NCBI RefSeq assembly: GCF_028369295.1
Contig: NZ_JAQMYP010000044.1
Location: 25,665 to 89,664 of the forward strand
DNA from: Streptomyces sp. HD
GTDB taxonomy: Bacteria; Actinomycetota; Actinomycetes; Streptomycetales; Streptomycetaceae
Direction: 5' to 3'
Length of the DNA stretch: 64,000 nt
This document shows, in pieces, positions 16,951 to 25,270 of the stretch. The translations under genes and the position numbers were made by a program. How positions within the stretch are numbered: the stretch's first letter is position 1; the number at the start of each line of letters is the position of its first letter. Below the pieces are notes generated by a model. The model was not told the origin of the DNA. It worked only from the letters and a program-made list of their open reading frames with translations, and made no database searches.

Positions 16951-17163
16951 ATGGCACGGACCGGTCATCACCGGCTACGGCGTGTCGCGATCGCCGTACT
17001 GCTTCTCGCGCCCGCGGCAGGACTGCTGTGGGTCCCCTGGTACGCCGGTGCTGAACCGAAACTGGCCGGCACGCCGTTCTTCTATTGGTACCAACTCCTC
17101 TGGGTACCGGGGTGCGGCCTCTGTCTGCTGGCGGCGTATGCGCTGACGGACCGACATCGCTGA
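16951..17163 (+). CDS. DUF3311 small membrane protein
   Basis: 70 aa, two transmembrane helices (VAIAVLLLAPAAGLLWVPWY and YQLLWVPGCGLCLLAAYAL) separated by the typical AGAEPKLAGTPFFYWYQ loop. DUF3311 proteins are small partners of SSS symporters. ATG 16951 has GGAGAGGAG upstream. Here it is divergent from the symporter and 52 nt upstream of cstA, so it may be transcribed with cstA. Confidence 0.85.
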   Translation: MARTGHHRLRRVAIAVLLLAPAAGLLWVPWYAGAEPKLAGTPFFYWYQLLWVPGCGLCLLAAYALTDRHR

Positions 17164-17215
17164 TTCGTACCTCTGCTTCCTCTGCTGCACCCCCTTGTCC
17201 AGGTCAGGAGTCGCC

Positions 17216-19369
17216 ATGCCCACCTCAGCCGTGCCCGAATCCCGCCGCGGAGCGCCGGAAAAATCACCGATGTCGCCTAAGTCGGTGGCGATCTGGAGCG
17301 CCGTCGCCCTCGCCGGCGCCCTCGGCTGGGCCGTGCTCGCCCTGTCCCGGGGTGAGGACATCTCGGCCGTCTGGCTGGTCGTGGCGGCCCTCGGCTCGTA
17401 CGCGATCGCCTACCGCTTCTACTCCCGGTTCATCGCCCGGAAGGTCCTCCAGGTCGACGACACCCGCGCCACCCCGGCCGAACGCCTGGAGGACGGTGTC
17501 GACTACCACCCCACCGACAAGAGGGTGCTGTTCGGCCACCACTTCGCGGCGATCGCCGGCGCCGGCCCGCTGGTCGGCCCGGTCCTGGCCGCACAGATGG
17601 GCTATCTGCCGGGCACGATCTGGATCATCGCCGGCGTGATCTTCGCCGGTGCGGTGCAGGACATGATCGTCCTGTTCCTCTCCATGCGCCGGGACGGCAA
17701 GAGCCTCGGCCAGATGGCCCGGGACGAGATCGGCAAGGTGGGCGGCGCCGCCGCGTTGATCGGCGTCTTCGCCATCATGATCATCCTGCTCGCGGTGCTC
17801 GCGATGGTCGTCGTCAACGCGCTGGCGGAGTCGGCATGGGGCACCTTCTCGGTCTCCATGACCATCCCGATCGCCCTCTTCATGGGCTTCTACCTGCGCT
17901 GTCTGCGCCCCGGCCGGGTCGTGGAGACCAGTCTCATCGGTGTGACCCTGCTGCTGCTCGCCATCCTCGGCGGCGGCTGGATCCAGGACTCCTCGCTCGC
18001 CGAGTACTTCGTCTGGAGCCCCGAGACCCTCGTCTTCTGCCTGGTCGGCTACGGCTTCGTCGCCTCCGTACTCCCGGTGTGGATGCTGCTGGCGCCCCGC
18101 GACTACCTGTCGACCTTCATGAAGGTCGGCACCATCGCCCTGATGGCCGTCGGGGTGCTGATCGCCGCCCCGAACCTCAGGGCCGAGCCGGTGACGGAGT
18201 TCGCGTCGAGCGGCGCCGGACCGGTGTTCGCCGGTTCCCTGTTCCCCTTCCTCTTCATCACCATCGCCTGCGGCGCCCTGTCCGGCTTCCACGCCCTGGT
18301 CTCCTCCGGCACCACGCCGAAACTGATCGAGAAGGAGTCCCAGGTCCGGCTGATCGGCTACGGCTCCATGCTCACGGAGTCCTTCGTCGCCGTCATGGCG
18401 CTGATCGCCGCCTGCGTGCTCGAACCCGGCCTGTTCTACGCCATGAACTCCCCGGCCGCCCTGCTCGGCCCGACCGTGGACAGCGCCGCAGAGGCGGTGA
18501 AGAACCTCGGCTTCACCATCACCCCGGACCAGCTGACGGCCGCGGCGCAGGCGGTCGAGGAGGAGACCCTGATCGGCCGCTCGGGTGGCGCGCCCACGCT
18601 CGCCGTGGGCATGTCGGAGATCTTCTCCGGGGTGCTCGGCGGCGCCGGGATGAAGGCCTTCTGGTACCACTTCGCGATCATGTTCGAGGCGCTGTTCATC
18701 CTCACCACGGTGGATGCCGGCACCCGCGTCGGCCGCTTCATGCTCCAGGACATGCTCGGCAACGTCTGGAAGCCGATCGGCCGGGTCACCTGGAAGCCCG
18801 GCATCTGGATCACCAGCGCCCTGGTCGTCGGCGCCTGGGGCTACTTCCTCTACGCCGGTGTCACCGACCCGCTCGGCGGCATCAAGCAGCTCTTCCCGCT
18901 GTTCGGCATCGCCAACCAGCTGCTCGCCGCGGTGGCCCTGGCCGTCACCACCACCGTGCTGATCAAGTCCGGCAAGCTGCGCTGGGCCTGGGTCACCGGC
19001 ATCCCGCTCGCCTGGGACGTGGCCGTCACCTTCACCGCCGGCTGGCAGAAGATCTTCTCCGACAACCCGGCGATCGGCTTCTTCGCCCTGCGGGACAAGT
19101 ACGCGCGGGCCATCGAGGACGGTCAGCTGCTGCCGGGCGCCACGAACATGGACGACATGCACACCATCGTCCTCAACAACACGGTCGACGGTGTGCTCAT
19201 GGCCGTCTTCCTCCTGCTGGTCCTCACGGTCCTGGTCAACTGCGCGGTGGTGTGCGTGCGCGCCGTCCGCGCGCCTCATCCGCCGGCGACGACCGAGGCG
19301 CCCTACGTCGAGTCCCGTATCGAGGCGCCCGAGCAGTCCGGTGAGCCGCTCGTGGGTGTCCGGTCGTGA
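17216..19369 (+). CDS. cstA: Carbon starvation protein A (CstA) family transporter
   Basis: 717-aa polytopic membrane protein of the CstA family, peptide or pyruvate transporters in enteric bacteria. Family landmarks: HHFAAIAGAGPLVGPVLAAQ near residue 107, GTIWIIAGVIFAGAVQDMI near 130, LFPFLFITIACGALSGFHAL near 345 and AGTRVGRFMLQDMLG near 505. Length agrees with the family. ATG 17216 has AGGAG 5 nt upstream. The downstream small gene overlaps its stop codon. Expression in relatives is carbon-limited, but no regulator site is evident here. Confidence 0.93.
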   Translation: MPTSAVPESRRGAPEKSPMSPKSVAIWSAVALAGALGWAVLALSRGEDISAVWLVVAALGSYAIAYRFYSRFIARKVLQVDDTRATPAERLEDGVDYHPTDKRVLFGHHFAAIAGAGPLVGPVLAAQMGYLPGTIWIIAGVIFAGAVQDMIVLFLSMRRDGKSLGQMARDEIGKVGGAAALIGVFAIMIILLAVLAMVVVNALAESAWGTFSVSMTIPIALFMGFYLRCLRPGRVVETSLIGVTLLLLAILGGGWIQDSSLAEYFVWSPETLVFCLVGYGFVASVLPVWMLLAPRDYLSTFMKVGTIALMAVGVLIAAPNLRAEPVTEFASSGAGPVFAGSLFPFLFITIACGALSGFHALVSSGTTPKLIEKESQVRLIGYGSMLTESFVAVMALIAACVLEPGLFYAMNSPAALLGPTVDSAAEAVKNLGFTITPDQLTAAAQAVEEETLIGRSGGAPTLAVGMSEIFSGVLGGAGMKAFWYHFAIMFEALFILTTVDAGTRVGRFMLQDMLGNVWKPIGRVTWKPGIWITSALVVGAWGYFLYAGVTDPLGGIKQLFPLFGIANQLLAAVALAVTTTVLIKSGKLRWAWVTGIPLAWDVAVTFTAGWQKIFSDNPAIGFFALRDKYARAIEDGQLLPGATNMDDMHTIVLNNTVDGVLMAVFLLLVLTVLVNCAVVCVRAVRAPHPPATTEAPYVESRIEAPEQSGEPLVGVRS

Positions 19370-19554
19370 TCGTCCGACGGTGGGCCGGGGCGGTGCGCTG
19401 GTATCTGCGCGAGCTGACCGGGGAGGCCGAGTACGACCGCTATTGCGAGCGCCACCGTCGCCATCACCCCCATGCCCCGGTGCCGACCCGACGGGAGTAC
19501 GAGGTGCTGCGGACTCTGCACAGGGAGGAGCACCCGCAGAGTCGCTGCTGTTGA
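19366..19554 (+). CDS. YbdD/YjiX-like small protein, CstA partner
   Basis: 62 aa with the family pattern YLRELTGEAEYDRYCERHRR followed by HHPHAPVPTRREYE. The DYxxYVxHxRxxHPxxPxxTxxEFxR-type signature is recognisable. YbdD-like proteins are encoded directly after CstA in many bacteria and are needed for transport in the enteric pyruvate system. GTG 19366 overlaps the cstA stop (GTGA). Confidence 0.88.
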   Translation: MIVRRWAGAVRWYLRELTGEAEYDRYCERHRRHHPHAPVPTRREYEVLRTLHREEHPQSRCC

Positions 19555-19578
19555 CACCGCACATCGATCCAGCCCCCG

Positions 19579-19617
19579 CGCCTCTTGAGTACGTCCACTG
19601 CACGTACCCAAGAGGCG
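19579..19617 (+). terminator. cstA operon terminator
   Basis: CGCCTCTTGAGTACGT pairs with ACGTACCCAAGAGGCG over 16 positions with one mismatch and a 7-nt loop, 25 nt after the operon's last stop. Confidence 0.85.
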
Positions 19618-19640
19618 CGGGGAACTGCGCGAGCAACCAC
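19611..19640 (+). repeat. Intergenic repeat family A, copy 1
   Basis: Contains the 19-nt core GGCGCGGGGAACTGCGCGA at 19614-19632, then agcaaccacgaacc. The identical core occurs at 34194, 35653 and 60872. It is fused to the 3' arm of the cstA terminator. Confidence 0.8.
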
Positions 19641-19690
19641 GAACCACCCGCACGCGCCCATGAGACAGAAACCCCCGCGGCGAGAGCCAG

Positions 19691-20349
19691 ATGCCGAGAC
19701 GCCGATCATCCCTACTGATCCGCCCCGAACTCGACGACAGCCCCCTGCACCGGACCCTGCTGGAACTCCGCCCCACCCAGCAGCTCCACGGCTTGGGCGC
19801 CGGCCGCAGCAGCCCCGCATGGGAACCCGTGGCCGACCTGCTGCACGCCACCGGCCGCGACTGGGACCGCCGTGTCCACCGGCCTACCACCTGATGCTGC
19901 GGTACCTGTCCCCGCGCGGCCACGGCACGGTCCCCGACATGATGGACTTCGCCTGGCAGGCAGCCTTCCAGGCACCGCACGGATCCCCGGTCGCCCTGCT
20001 GCCGGTGACGGCCCGGGTGGAACTCGCCGCCCACCGCCAGGCGCGGTCGGAGCAGTCGGCGCTCGACGGGCTCGGCGAGAACGCTCACTGGAGCGAACCC
20101 AGGGCGGTGCAGGAGATCGACACGGCCCTGTCCCGGTGGTTCCGCGCCGCCGCCACACCTCACGCCGAAGCCGTCGCCGACCTCAACGTCCTGGCCTTCG
20201 CCCTGTCCCGAGCCCACCGCCCGGACGAGGCGGCCCTCGTCTTCCGGCGCATCGGCCGCCATATGACCGCCCACCCGTGGGACCTGCTGCCTGCACCGGA
20301 ACGCACTTTCCGCTACTGGCGGGACCAGACGACCGGACGGGGGACGTGA
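19691..20349 (+). pseudogene. Frameshifted hypothetical gene
   Basis: Coding signal moves between two frames. An N-terminal part starting MPRRRSSLLIRPELDDSPLH runs from ATG 19691 and stays plausible to about GRDWDRRVHR (19870). A C-terminal part (MLRYLSPRGHGTVPDMMDFA ... LFRRIGRHMTAHPWDLL) continues in another frame to 20349. The pieces look like one Streptomyces protein of about 215 aa with a helical, TPR-like tail, broken by a single-base indel near 19870-19885. It could be a real pseudogene or a sequencing error. The function of the family is unknown to me. Confidence 0.55.
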
Positions 20350-20442
20350 CGGGGCCCTCACAGCTGGCGTCAGGCCGAGCTGCCGGGGCAAAAGGGCCCT
20401 CGCGGCTGGTGCCGTGGCGCGAGCTGCCAGGCCGGCGGGGCC

Positions 20443-20512
20443 GCGCCGCTCCTACCGCGCCGCTCCTACCGCGCCGCTCCTACCGCGCCGCTCCTACCGC
20501 GCCGCTCCTGCC
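20443..20512. repeat. 14-bp tandem repeat, five units
   Basis: GCGCCGCTCCTACC repeats at 20443, 20457, 20471 and 20485, with a one-base variant at 20499. The array ends 15 nt from the stop codon of the SURF1 gene on the other strand, and lies between it and the broken gene. Confidence 0.9.
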
Positions 20513-20527
20513 GGGCGGCGCCCCGTG

Positions 20528-21319
20528 CTACACCGGGGCCGGCGTCGTCTCCGACTCCTCCGGTGCGGCCGGCTTCGCCTGGTCGCGGGCCTCGCGGCGG
20601 GCCAGGATGAACCAGCCGAGGGGAACGCCTGCCGCGAACAGCCACCACTGGATGGCGTACGCGTAGTTCAGCGGGGCGTTCTCGTCGCCGGGCCTCCCGA
20701 TCAGCTCCGGGGTGTCGCCCTTGGGCTCGGGTGTCGTCTGCACGACGTAGCCGCCGAGCACCCGGGCGTCGAGGCGCCGGGCCTCCTGCTCGCTGTTGAT
20801 CAGCATGACCTGCCGGTCGGGGAGGCCCTTGAGGTTCTTGATGCCGCTCGCCTCGGTCGTCTCGTCGGGCATCAGGCGCCCGGTGACGGTGACCCGGCCG
20901 CTCGGCGGGGCGGGGACCTTGGGGAACGCCGTCTGGCTGGGGCCGTCGGCGGGGATCCAGCCGCGGTTGACCAGCACGACCTTGCCGTCCGTCAGGACGA
21001 GGGGGGTGAGGACGTGGAAGCCGACCTCCTCGTCGGCGTTGACGCGCCGCCTGACCACGACTTCCCGATCGGTGTCGAAACGGCCCTCGGCCGTCACGGT
21101 GCGGTACCGCTGCTTCGTGGTGACGGTGTGCCCCGGGGACGTCAGCTCCTCCACGGGGACCGACTTGGCGCCCAGCGCGTCGTCGACCAGCTGGTTGCGG
21201 GCGGAGCGCTCCTCGTAGCGGTGCATCTGCCAGATGCCCAGCCTGATCATCGTGGGGATGAGGAGCAGGGCGACCAGCGTGAGGATCACCCACTGCCGGG
21301 ACAACAGGAAGCGGTACAC
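20528..21319 (-). CDS. SURF1-family cytochrome oxidase assembly protein
   Basis: 263 aa with the two-helix SURF1 layout: an N-terminal helix (LTLVALLLIPTMIRLGIWQM) carrying the family motif GxWQxxR (GIWQMHR), a large extracytoplasmic domain with VLVNRGWIPAD near residue 115, and a C-terminal helix (WWLFAAGVPLGWFILARREA) after NYAYAIQW. SURF1 helps insert haem a into cytochrome c oxidase. GTG 21319 was chosen; an upstream frame extension would need TTG. The C-terminus is acidic and probably disordered. Confidence 0.9.
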   Translation of the reverse strand: MYRFLLSRQWVILTLVALLLIPTMIRLGIWQMHRYEERSARNQLVDDALGAKSVPVEELTSPGHTVTTKQRYRTVTAEGRFDTDREVVVRRRVNADEEVGFHVLTPLVLTDGKVVLVNRGWIPADGPSQTAFPKVPAPPSGRVTVTGRLMPDETTEASGIKNLKGLPDRQVMLINSEQEARRLDARVLGGYVVQTTPEPKGDTPELIGRPGDENAPLNYAYAIQWWLFAAGVPLGWFILARREARDQAKPAAPEESETTPAPV

Positions 21320-21400
21320 CCCACGACCGTACAACTCGGTCGTGGGGTGTCTTCAGGCGGGTACCGGTCCGGACGGGCGGCGGTGGGGGCCCGGCCGGGG

Positions 21401-21634
21401 TCACACTTTGTCGACGATCCCCACCTTCCCCTCCGCGCGGGCGCAGTGGGCGCCGCAGTACCAGTGACCCTCGACCTCGACGCCCTGCCCGATGATCTGG
21501 ACGCGGCAGTGCTCGCAGACCGGGGCCATACGGTGGATCGCACAGGAGAAGCAGTCGAAGACGTGCACCGCGCCCTGCGCGTGCACCTCGAAGCTCATGC
21601 CGTAGTCGTTTCCGCATACTTCACATGTCGCCAT
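21401..21634 (-). CDS. Small zinc-ribbon/LIM-like protein
   Basis: 77 aa rich in paired metal ligands: CEVCGNDYG at residue 4, CFSCAIHRMAPVCEHC in the middle and HWYCGAHC near the end. The spacing suggests two zinc sites, one of LIM or treble-clef type. Such proteins are conserved in Streptomyces, with no known role. ATG 21634 gives the natural N-terminus MATCEVC. It lies between SURF1 and the exonuclease gene on the same strand. Confidence 0.8.
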   Translation of the reverse strand: MATCEVCGNDYGMSFEVHAQGAVHVFDCFSCAIHRMAPVCEHCRVQIIGQGVEVEGHWYCGAHCARAEGKVGIVDKV

Positions 21635-21713
21635 GCGCCACAGGGTGAGCCGTCGTCGCGGTCCGGGCGAGGGGGCTCGGGGCGAGTCGCGCGGCAATCA
21701 CCCGTCCGTACGG

Positions 21714-22715
21714 TCACTGCTCCGACGCCGGTTCCACGTCCCTGAGGAGCTGCCCGAACGCGGCCTCGTCCACCACCGGCGTCCCGTACTGCCGGGCCTT
21801 GACCACCTTCGAGGTGCTCGCGTCCGGGTCGTTCGTGACGAGCAGGCTGGTCATCCGGGACAGGCTCGTCGACACATGCAGCCCGGCCTCGATCGCACGG
21901 TCCTCCAGCAGGTCGCGCTCGACCGACGTGTCCCCGGAGAAGGCCACCCGCATGCCCTGTTTGAGCCTTCTGCCCTCTTCGTAGCGCCCGGGGTTGGGGT
22001 AGGGGCAGGCGGGCCTCTTCCGGGACGGGCGCCAACTGGTCGGCCGGTACCCGCTGTAACCGCCGTGCCCGCCCGCCTGCTGTCCGATCCGGGGCGTGGC
22101 GGTGTCCCGCCACTCGGTCAGCGGCCGGCACTCCTGCAGCGGCAGCCGCACACTGCCCGCCGCCGCGGCCCGCAGGCTCGGCCGGAACGCCTCCGCCAGC
22201 ACGCGCGCGTCGTCCAGCGCGTGGTGCGCGCGCTGCTGTACGACGCCGAAGTGCGCGGCCAGCGACTCCAGCTTGTGGTTGGGCAGCGGCAGGCTCAGCT
22301 CCTTGGACAGCGCGATGGTGCACAGCCGCTGCCGTACCGGGGCCTCGCGCTCCGCGCGCGCGTACTCCCGCGCGATCATCTGCCAGTCGAAGACCGCGTT
22401 GTGCGCGACGAGCACCCGGCCGTCGAGCCGGTTCGAGAACTCCTCGACGATGTCGGTGAAGAGGGGGGCCGCTTCGAGCACGTCGCTCGTCAGACCGTGG
22501 ATCCAGACCGGGCCCGGGTCCCGCTCCGGGTTGACCAGGGTGTACCAGTGGTCCTCGACCTCGCCGCGCGCGTCCAGCCGGTAGACGGCCGCGGAGATTA
22601 TCCGGTCGTCCCGGGCCAGGCCCGTGGTCTCCACGTCAACGACCGCGTATCCCTGGGGATACGCGGCCGGCCACGCATGGGGGGAGGGCGCTGCGGTCGT
22701 ACGGTCTTCGAGCAT
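21714..22715 (-). CDS. DEDDh exonuclease (DnaQ-like) with C-terminal BRCT domain
   Basis: 333 aa. The 3'-5' exonuclease domain has DVETTG near residue 25, HNAVFDWQMI near 105 and HHALDDARVLAE near 163, the acidic residues and His of a DEDDh site. A Gly/Arg/Pro linker follows, then a BRCT-like domain (GMRVAFSGDTSVERDLLEDR, SLLVTNDPDASTSKVVKARQ). The pairing suggests a DNA-repair exonuclease or proofreading relative. ATG 22715 was preferred over GTG 22721; neither has a strong ribosome-binding site. Confidence 0.87.
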   Translation of the reverse strand: MLEDRTTAAPSPHAWPAAYPQGYAVVDVETTGLARDDRIISAAVYRLDARGEVEDHWYTLVNPERDPGPVWIHGLTSDVLEAAPLFTDIVEEFSNRLDGRVLVAHNAVFDWQMIAREYARAEREAPVRQRLCTIALSKELSLPLPNHKLESLAAHFGVVQQRAHHALDDARVLAEAFRPSLRAAAAGSVRLPLQECRPLTEWRDTATPRIGQQAGGHGGYSGYRPTSWRPSRKRPACPYPNPGRYEEGRRLKQGMRVAFSGDTSVERDLLEDRAIEAGLHVSTSLSRMTSLLVTNDPDASTSKVVKARQYGTPVVDEAAFGQLLRDVEPASEQ

Positions 22716-22911
22716 GGTCACTGAGGATACGGGCCGCCACTGACAGCCCTGACCGTCAGGTGCCTTGCCGCGTCCGCCTGTTCGAACCCGGCGAACACGC
22801 GGGCGTCAACCGGTCGGCGTGTACCCGGTGTTGCCGTACCGTGCCGGGCCCGGTGCCCGCCCGGGAGCGTCGGTACGTCCGGGATGTCCCCTGCGGTGCG
22901 ATCCTCCGCAT

Positions 22912-23622
22912 GTGACCGAAGCAACGCATGACGAGGCCCACGGCGGCGCACTGAGCGAGCGGCTGAACTGGCTGCGGGCGGCCGTTCTCGGGGCGAACGA
23001 CGGCATCGTGTCGACCGCGGGACTCGTCGTCGGTGTGGCCGGCGCGACGGACGACCGCTCGGCCCTCCTCACCGCCGGGCTGGCCGGGCTGCTCGCCGGG
23101 TCGATGTCGATGGCGGCGGGGGAGTACGTCTCGGTGTCCACCCAACGCGACTCGGAGCGGGCCGCGTTGGCCCAGGAGAAGCGGGAACTGCGGGAGCGGC
23201 CCGAGGCGGAGCTGGAGGAGCTGGCGGGACTGCTCCGGCGCCGTGGGCTGTCCCGGGACGTGGCCATGGAGGCGGCCGTCCAGCTGACGGAGCGGGACGC
23301 GCTCAGGGCGCACGCGCGCGTGGAGCTCGGTATCGACCCGGACGCGCTGACCAACCCGTGGCACGCGGCGTGGGCGAGCTTCGTGGCGTTCACGGCCGGG
23401 GCGCTGCTGCCGTTGCTCGCGATGGTGCTGCCGTCGGCGGACTGGCGGCTGCCGGTCACCGTCGCCTCCGTCCTGGCCGCACTCGCCCTCACCGGCTGGA
23501 GCAGCGCCCGCCTGGGCGGCGCCGCGCCCCCACGCGCGGTGCTGCGCAATGCGGCGGGCGGGGCGCTGGCGATGGGGGTCACTTACCTGGCCGGGACGCT
23601 GCTGGACGTGGCGGGCGTGTAG
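22912..23622 (+). CDS. VIT1/CCC1-family iron/manganese transporter
   Basis: 236-aa membrane protein. The N-terminal helices carry the family motif GANDGIVSTAGLVVGVAGA and GSMSMAAGEYVSV. A charged cytosolic metal-binding region (residues about 75-150) and three C-terminal helices (FVAFTAGALLPLLAMVL ...) follow. It is likely an exporter of Fe(II)/Mn(II). GTG 22912 has no ribosome-binding site; a weak GATCCT -10-like sequence 6 nt upstream would make the mRNA leaderless. Confidence 0.87.
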   Translation: MTEATHDEAHGGALSERLNWLRAAVLGANDGIVSTAGLVVGVAGATDDRSALLTAGLAGLLAGSMSMAAGEYVSVSTQRDSERAALAQEKRELRERPEAELEELAGLLRRRGLSRDVAMEAAVQLTERDALRAHARVELGIDPDALTNPWHAAWASFVAFTAGALLPLLAMVLPSADWRLPVTVASVLAALALTGWSSARLGGAAPPRAVLRNAAGGALAMGVTYLAGTLLDVAGV

Positions 23623-23703
23623 GGGCGGGCGTGTAGGCGCGCGGGAGCAGGGGGCGTAGGGGAGCTGATCCTGGGCCGGACCCGGGGGACCGGGGTGAGC
23701 CGG

Positions 23704-25017
23704 TCACCCGTCGCCGTCCCGGCCCGGCTGAACGGCGGTGGGCGCGGGTTGGGGAACATCGCGCATGTGGCGGAGCGGGGAGAAGAACACGAACCAGCCG
23801 GCCGCCCACGTACCGACGAAGGCCAGCCAGAGTGTGGGCCGCACCCCGATCAAGGTCCCCAGCGCCCCGCCGAGGACGCCGCCGACCGGCAGCGTGCCCC
23901 ACGCGACCCAGCGCACGGCCGCGTTCATCCGGCCCATCAGCTCCGGCGGCGTCACCGACTGCCGATAGCTGAGCTGCGCGACGTTGTACACCATCACGGA
24001 GAAGCCCGTGATGCCCCAGCCCAGCGGGAACAGCAGCACCCCCCAGCCGCGCCAGGCGGCGGCCGCGATGACCTGTGGCGCGCTGAACACCAGCATCGAC
24101 ACCCAGATGATCCGAGCCGAGCCGATCCTCTTGGCGAGCCGGCCGGCGAACACTCCGCCCGCGATCGCGCCGACGGCCGAGCCCGCCAGGATCAGCCCGG
24201 TCAGCGCGGGACTCACATGCAGCACCCGGATCAGGAAGACCATCGCCAGCGCCGACGTCATGCCGGAGAACAGGTTCGCGGTGCTCGTACACGCCACGAT
24301 CCGCCGCAGTATCCGGTGCCGGACCACGAATCTCAGTCCCTCGGCGATCTGGCTCCGCAACGTCTCGTCCTCGCGTCGCGCGGGCGGCGGCTCCTCGCGC
24401 GTCCTGATGCCGGACATCGAGAAGACCGAGACCGCGTACGAGATCGCGTCGGCCGCCATCGCCCCCGCCGCGCCGAACGCCGCGACCAGCCCCCCGCCCA
24501 GACTGGGACCCCCGAGCTGCGCGAACGCCTGCGTGGTCGCCAGCTTGCCGTTGGCGTCCATCCGGAGATCGGCGCGGATCAGCGACGGCACATAGCTCTG
24601 GTACGCGACGTCGAAGAACACCGTGCACACGCCGGCTGCGACAGCGACGACGTAGAGCTGGGCCATCGTCACGGTGCCGAGCGCGGCCGTCAGCGGTACC
24701 GAGCCGATGATCAGCAGGCGGAGGATGTTGCAGACGAGCATGACGGACCGTTTGGAGCCGCGGTCCACGAGCGCGCCCGCGGGCAGCGCGATCAGCGCGA
24801 ACGCCGCCGTGGTGGCGGCGGTCAGCAGCCCGACCTGGAACGTGCTCGCCTTGAGCGCGACGACCGCGACCAGCGGCAGAGCGACCTGGGTGACCGCCGA
24901 CCCCATCTCACTGACCGACTGCCCACTCCACAGCAGCATGAAGTCCCGCTGACGCCACAGGCTCCGACCGTCGTACTCCGACCCGGCCTCCCGTAAGTCC
25001 TTGGCCACTTCCGTCAC
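23704..25017 (-). CDS. MFS transporter, DHA3-like
   Basis: 437-aa twelve-helix major facilitator with LPAGALVDRGSKRSVML after helix 2 (motif A type) and the FGAAGAMAADAISYAVSVFS segment frequent in macrolide-efflux-like MFS proteins. It probably exports a drug or metabolite. It starts at GTG 25017 and is divergent from the alcohol dehydrogenase at 25271. The 253-nt spacer contains no other gene. It converges with the VIT1-type gene. Confidence 0.87.
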   Translation of the reverse strand: MTEVAKDLREAGSEYDGRSLWRQRDFMLLWSGQSVSEMGSAVTQVALPLVAVVALKASTFQVGLLTAATTAAFALIALPAGALVDRGSKRSVMLVCNILRLLIIGSVPLTAALGTVTMAQLYVVAVAAGVCTVFFDVAYQSYVPSLIRADLRMDANGKLATTQAFAQLGGPSLGGGLVAAFGAAGAMAADAISYAVSVFSMSGIRTREEPPPARREDETLRSQIAEGLRFVVRHRILRRIVACTSTANLFSGMTSALAMVFLIRVLHVSPALTGLILAGSAVGAIAGGVFAGRLAKRIGSARIIWVSMLVFSAPQVIAAAAWRGWGVLLFPLGWGITGFSVMVYNVAQLSYRQSVTPPELMGRMNAAVRWVAWGTLPVGGVLGGALGTLIGVRPTLWLAFVGTWAAGWFVFFSPLRHMRDVPQPAPTAVQPGRDGDG

Positions 25018-25270
25018 AGCACCGACTCCGCTCTCGGATCCACGGCCCGGACTGGGCCGCTGATCACCATCACGCCGGCACGGTGCTCCCGGTTCTCGCC
25101 GGCATCCTCCGCTTCGCCGTCTCCCGCTCCGGATCCGAGCGATTTCCGCTGGTCAGTGACCCGCTCGGCCCCCTCGAAGCGCGCCGGGCGCCGACCGCGA
25201 CGTACGGTGAGACGCGTGCTCGAACACCCCCCGAGCGCACGCCCCACCAGCGACGAGAAGGACCCTCGCC

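Noticed and set aside
17264..19636. 790-aa minus-strand reading frame opposite cstA
   Set aside because: It is the antisense shadow of a high-GC gene: His/Glu/Gly-rich, no domain, and fully overlapped by a clear CstA protein.
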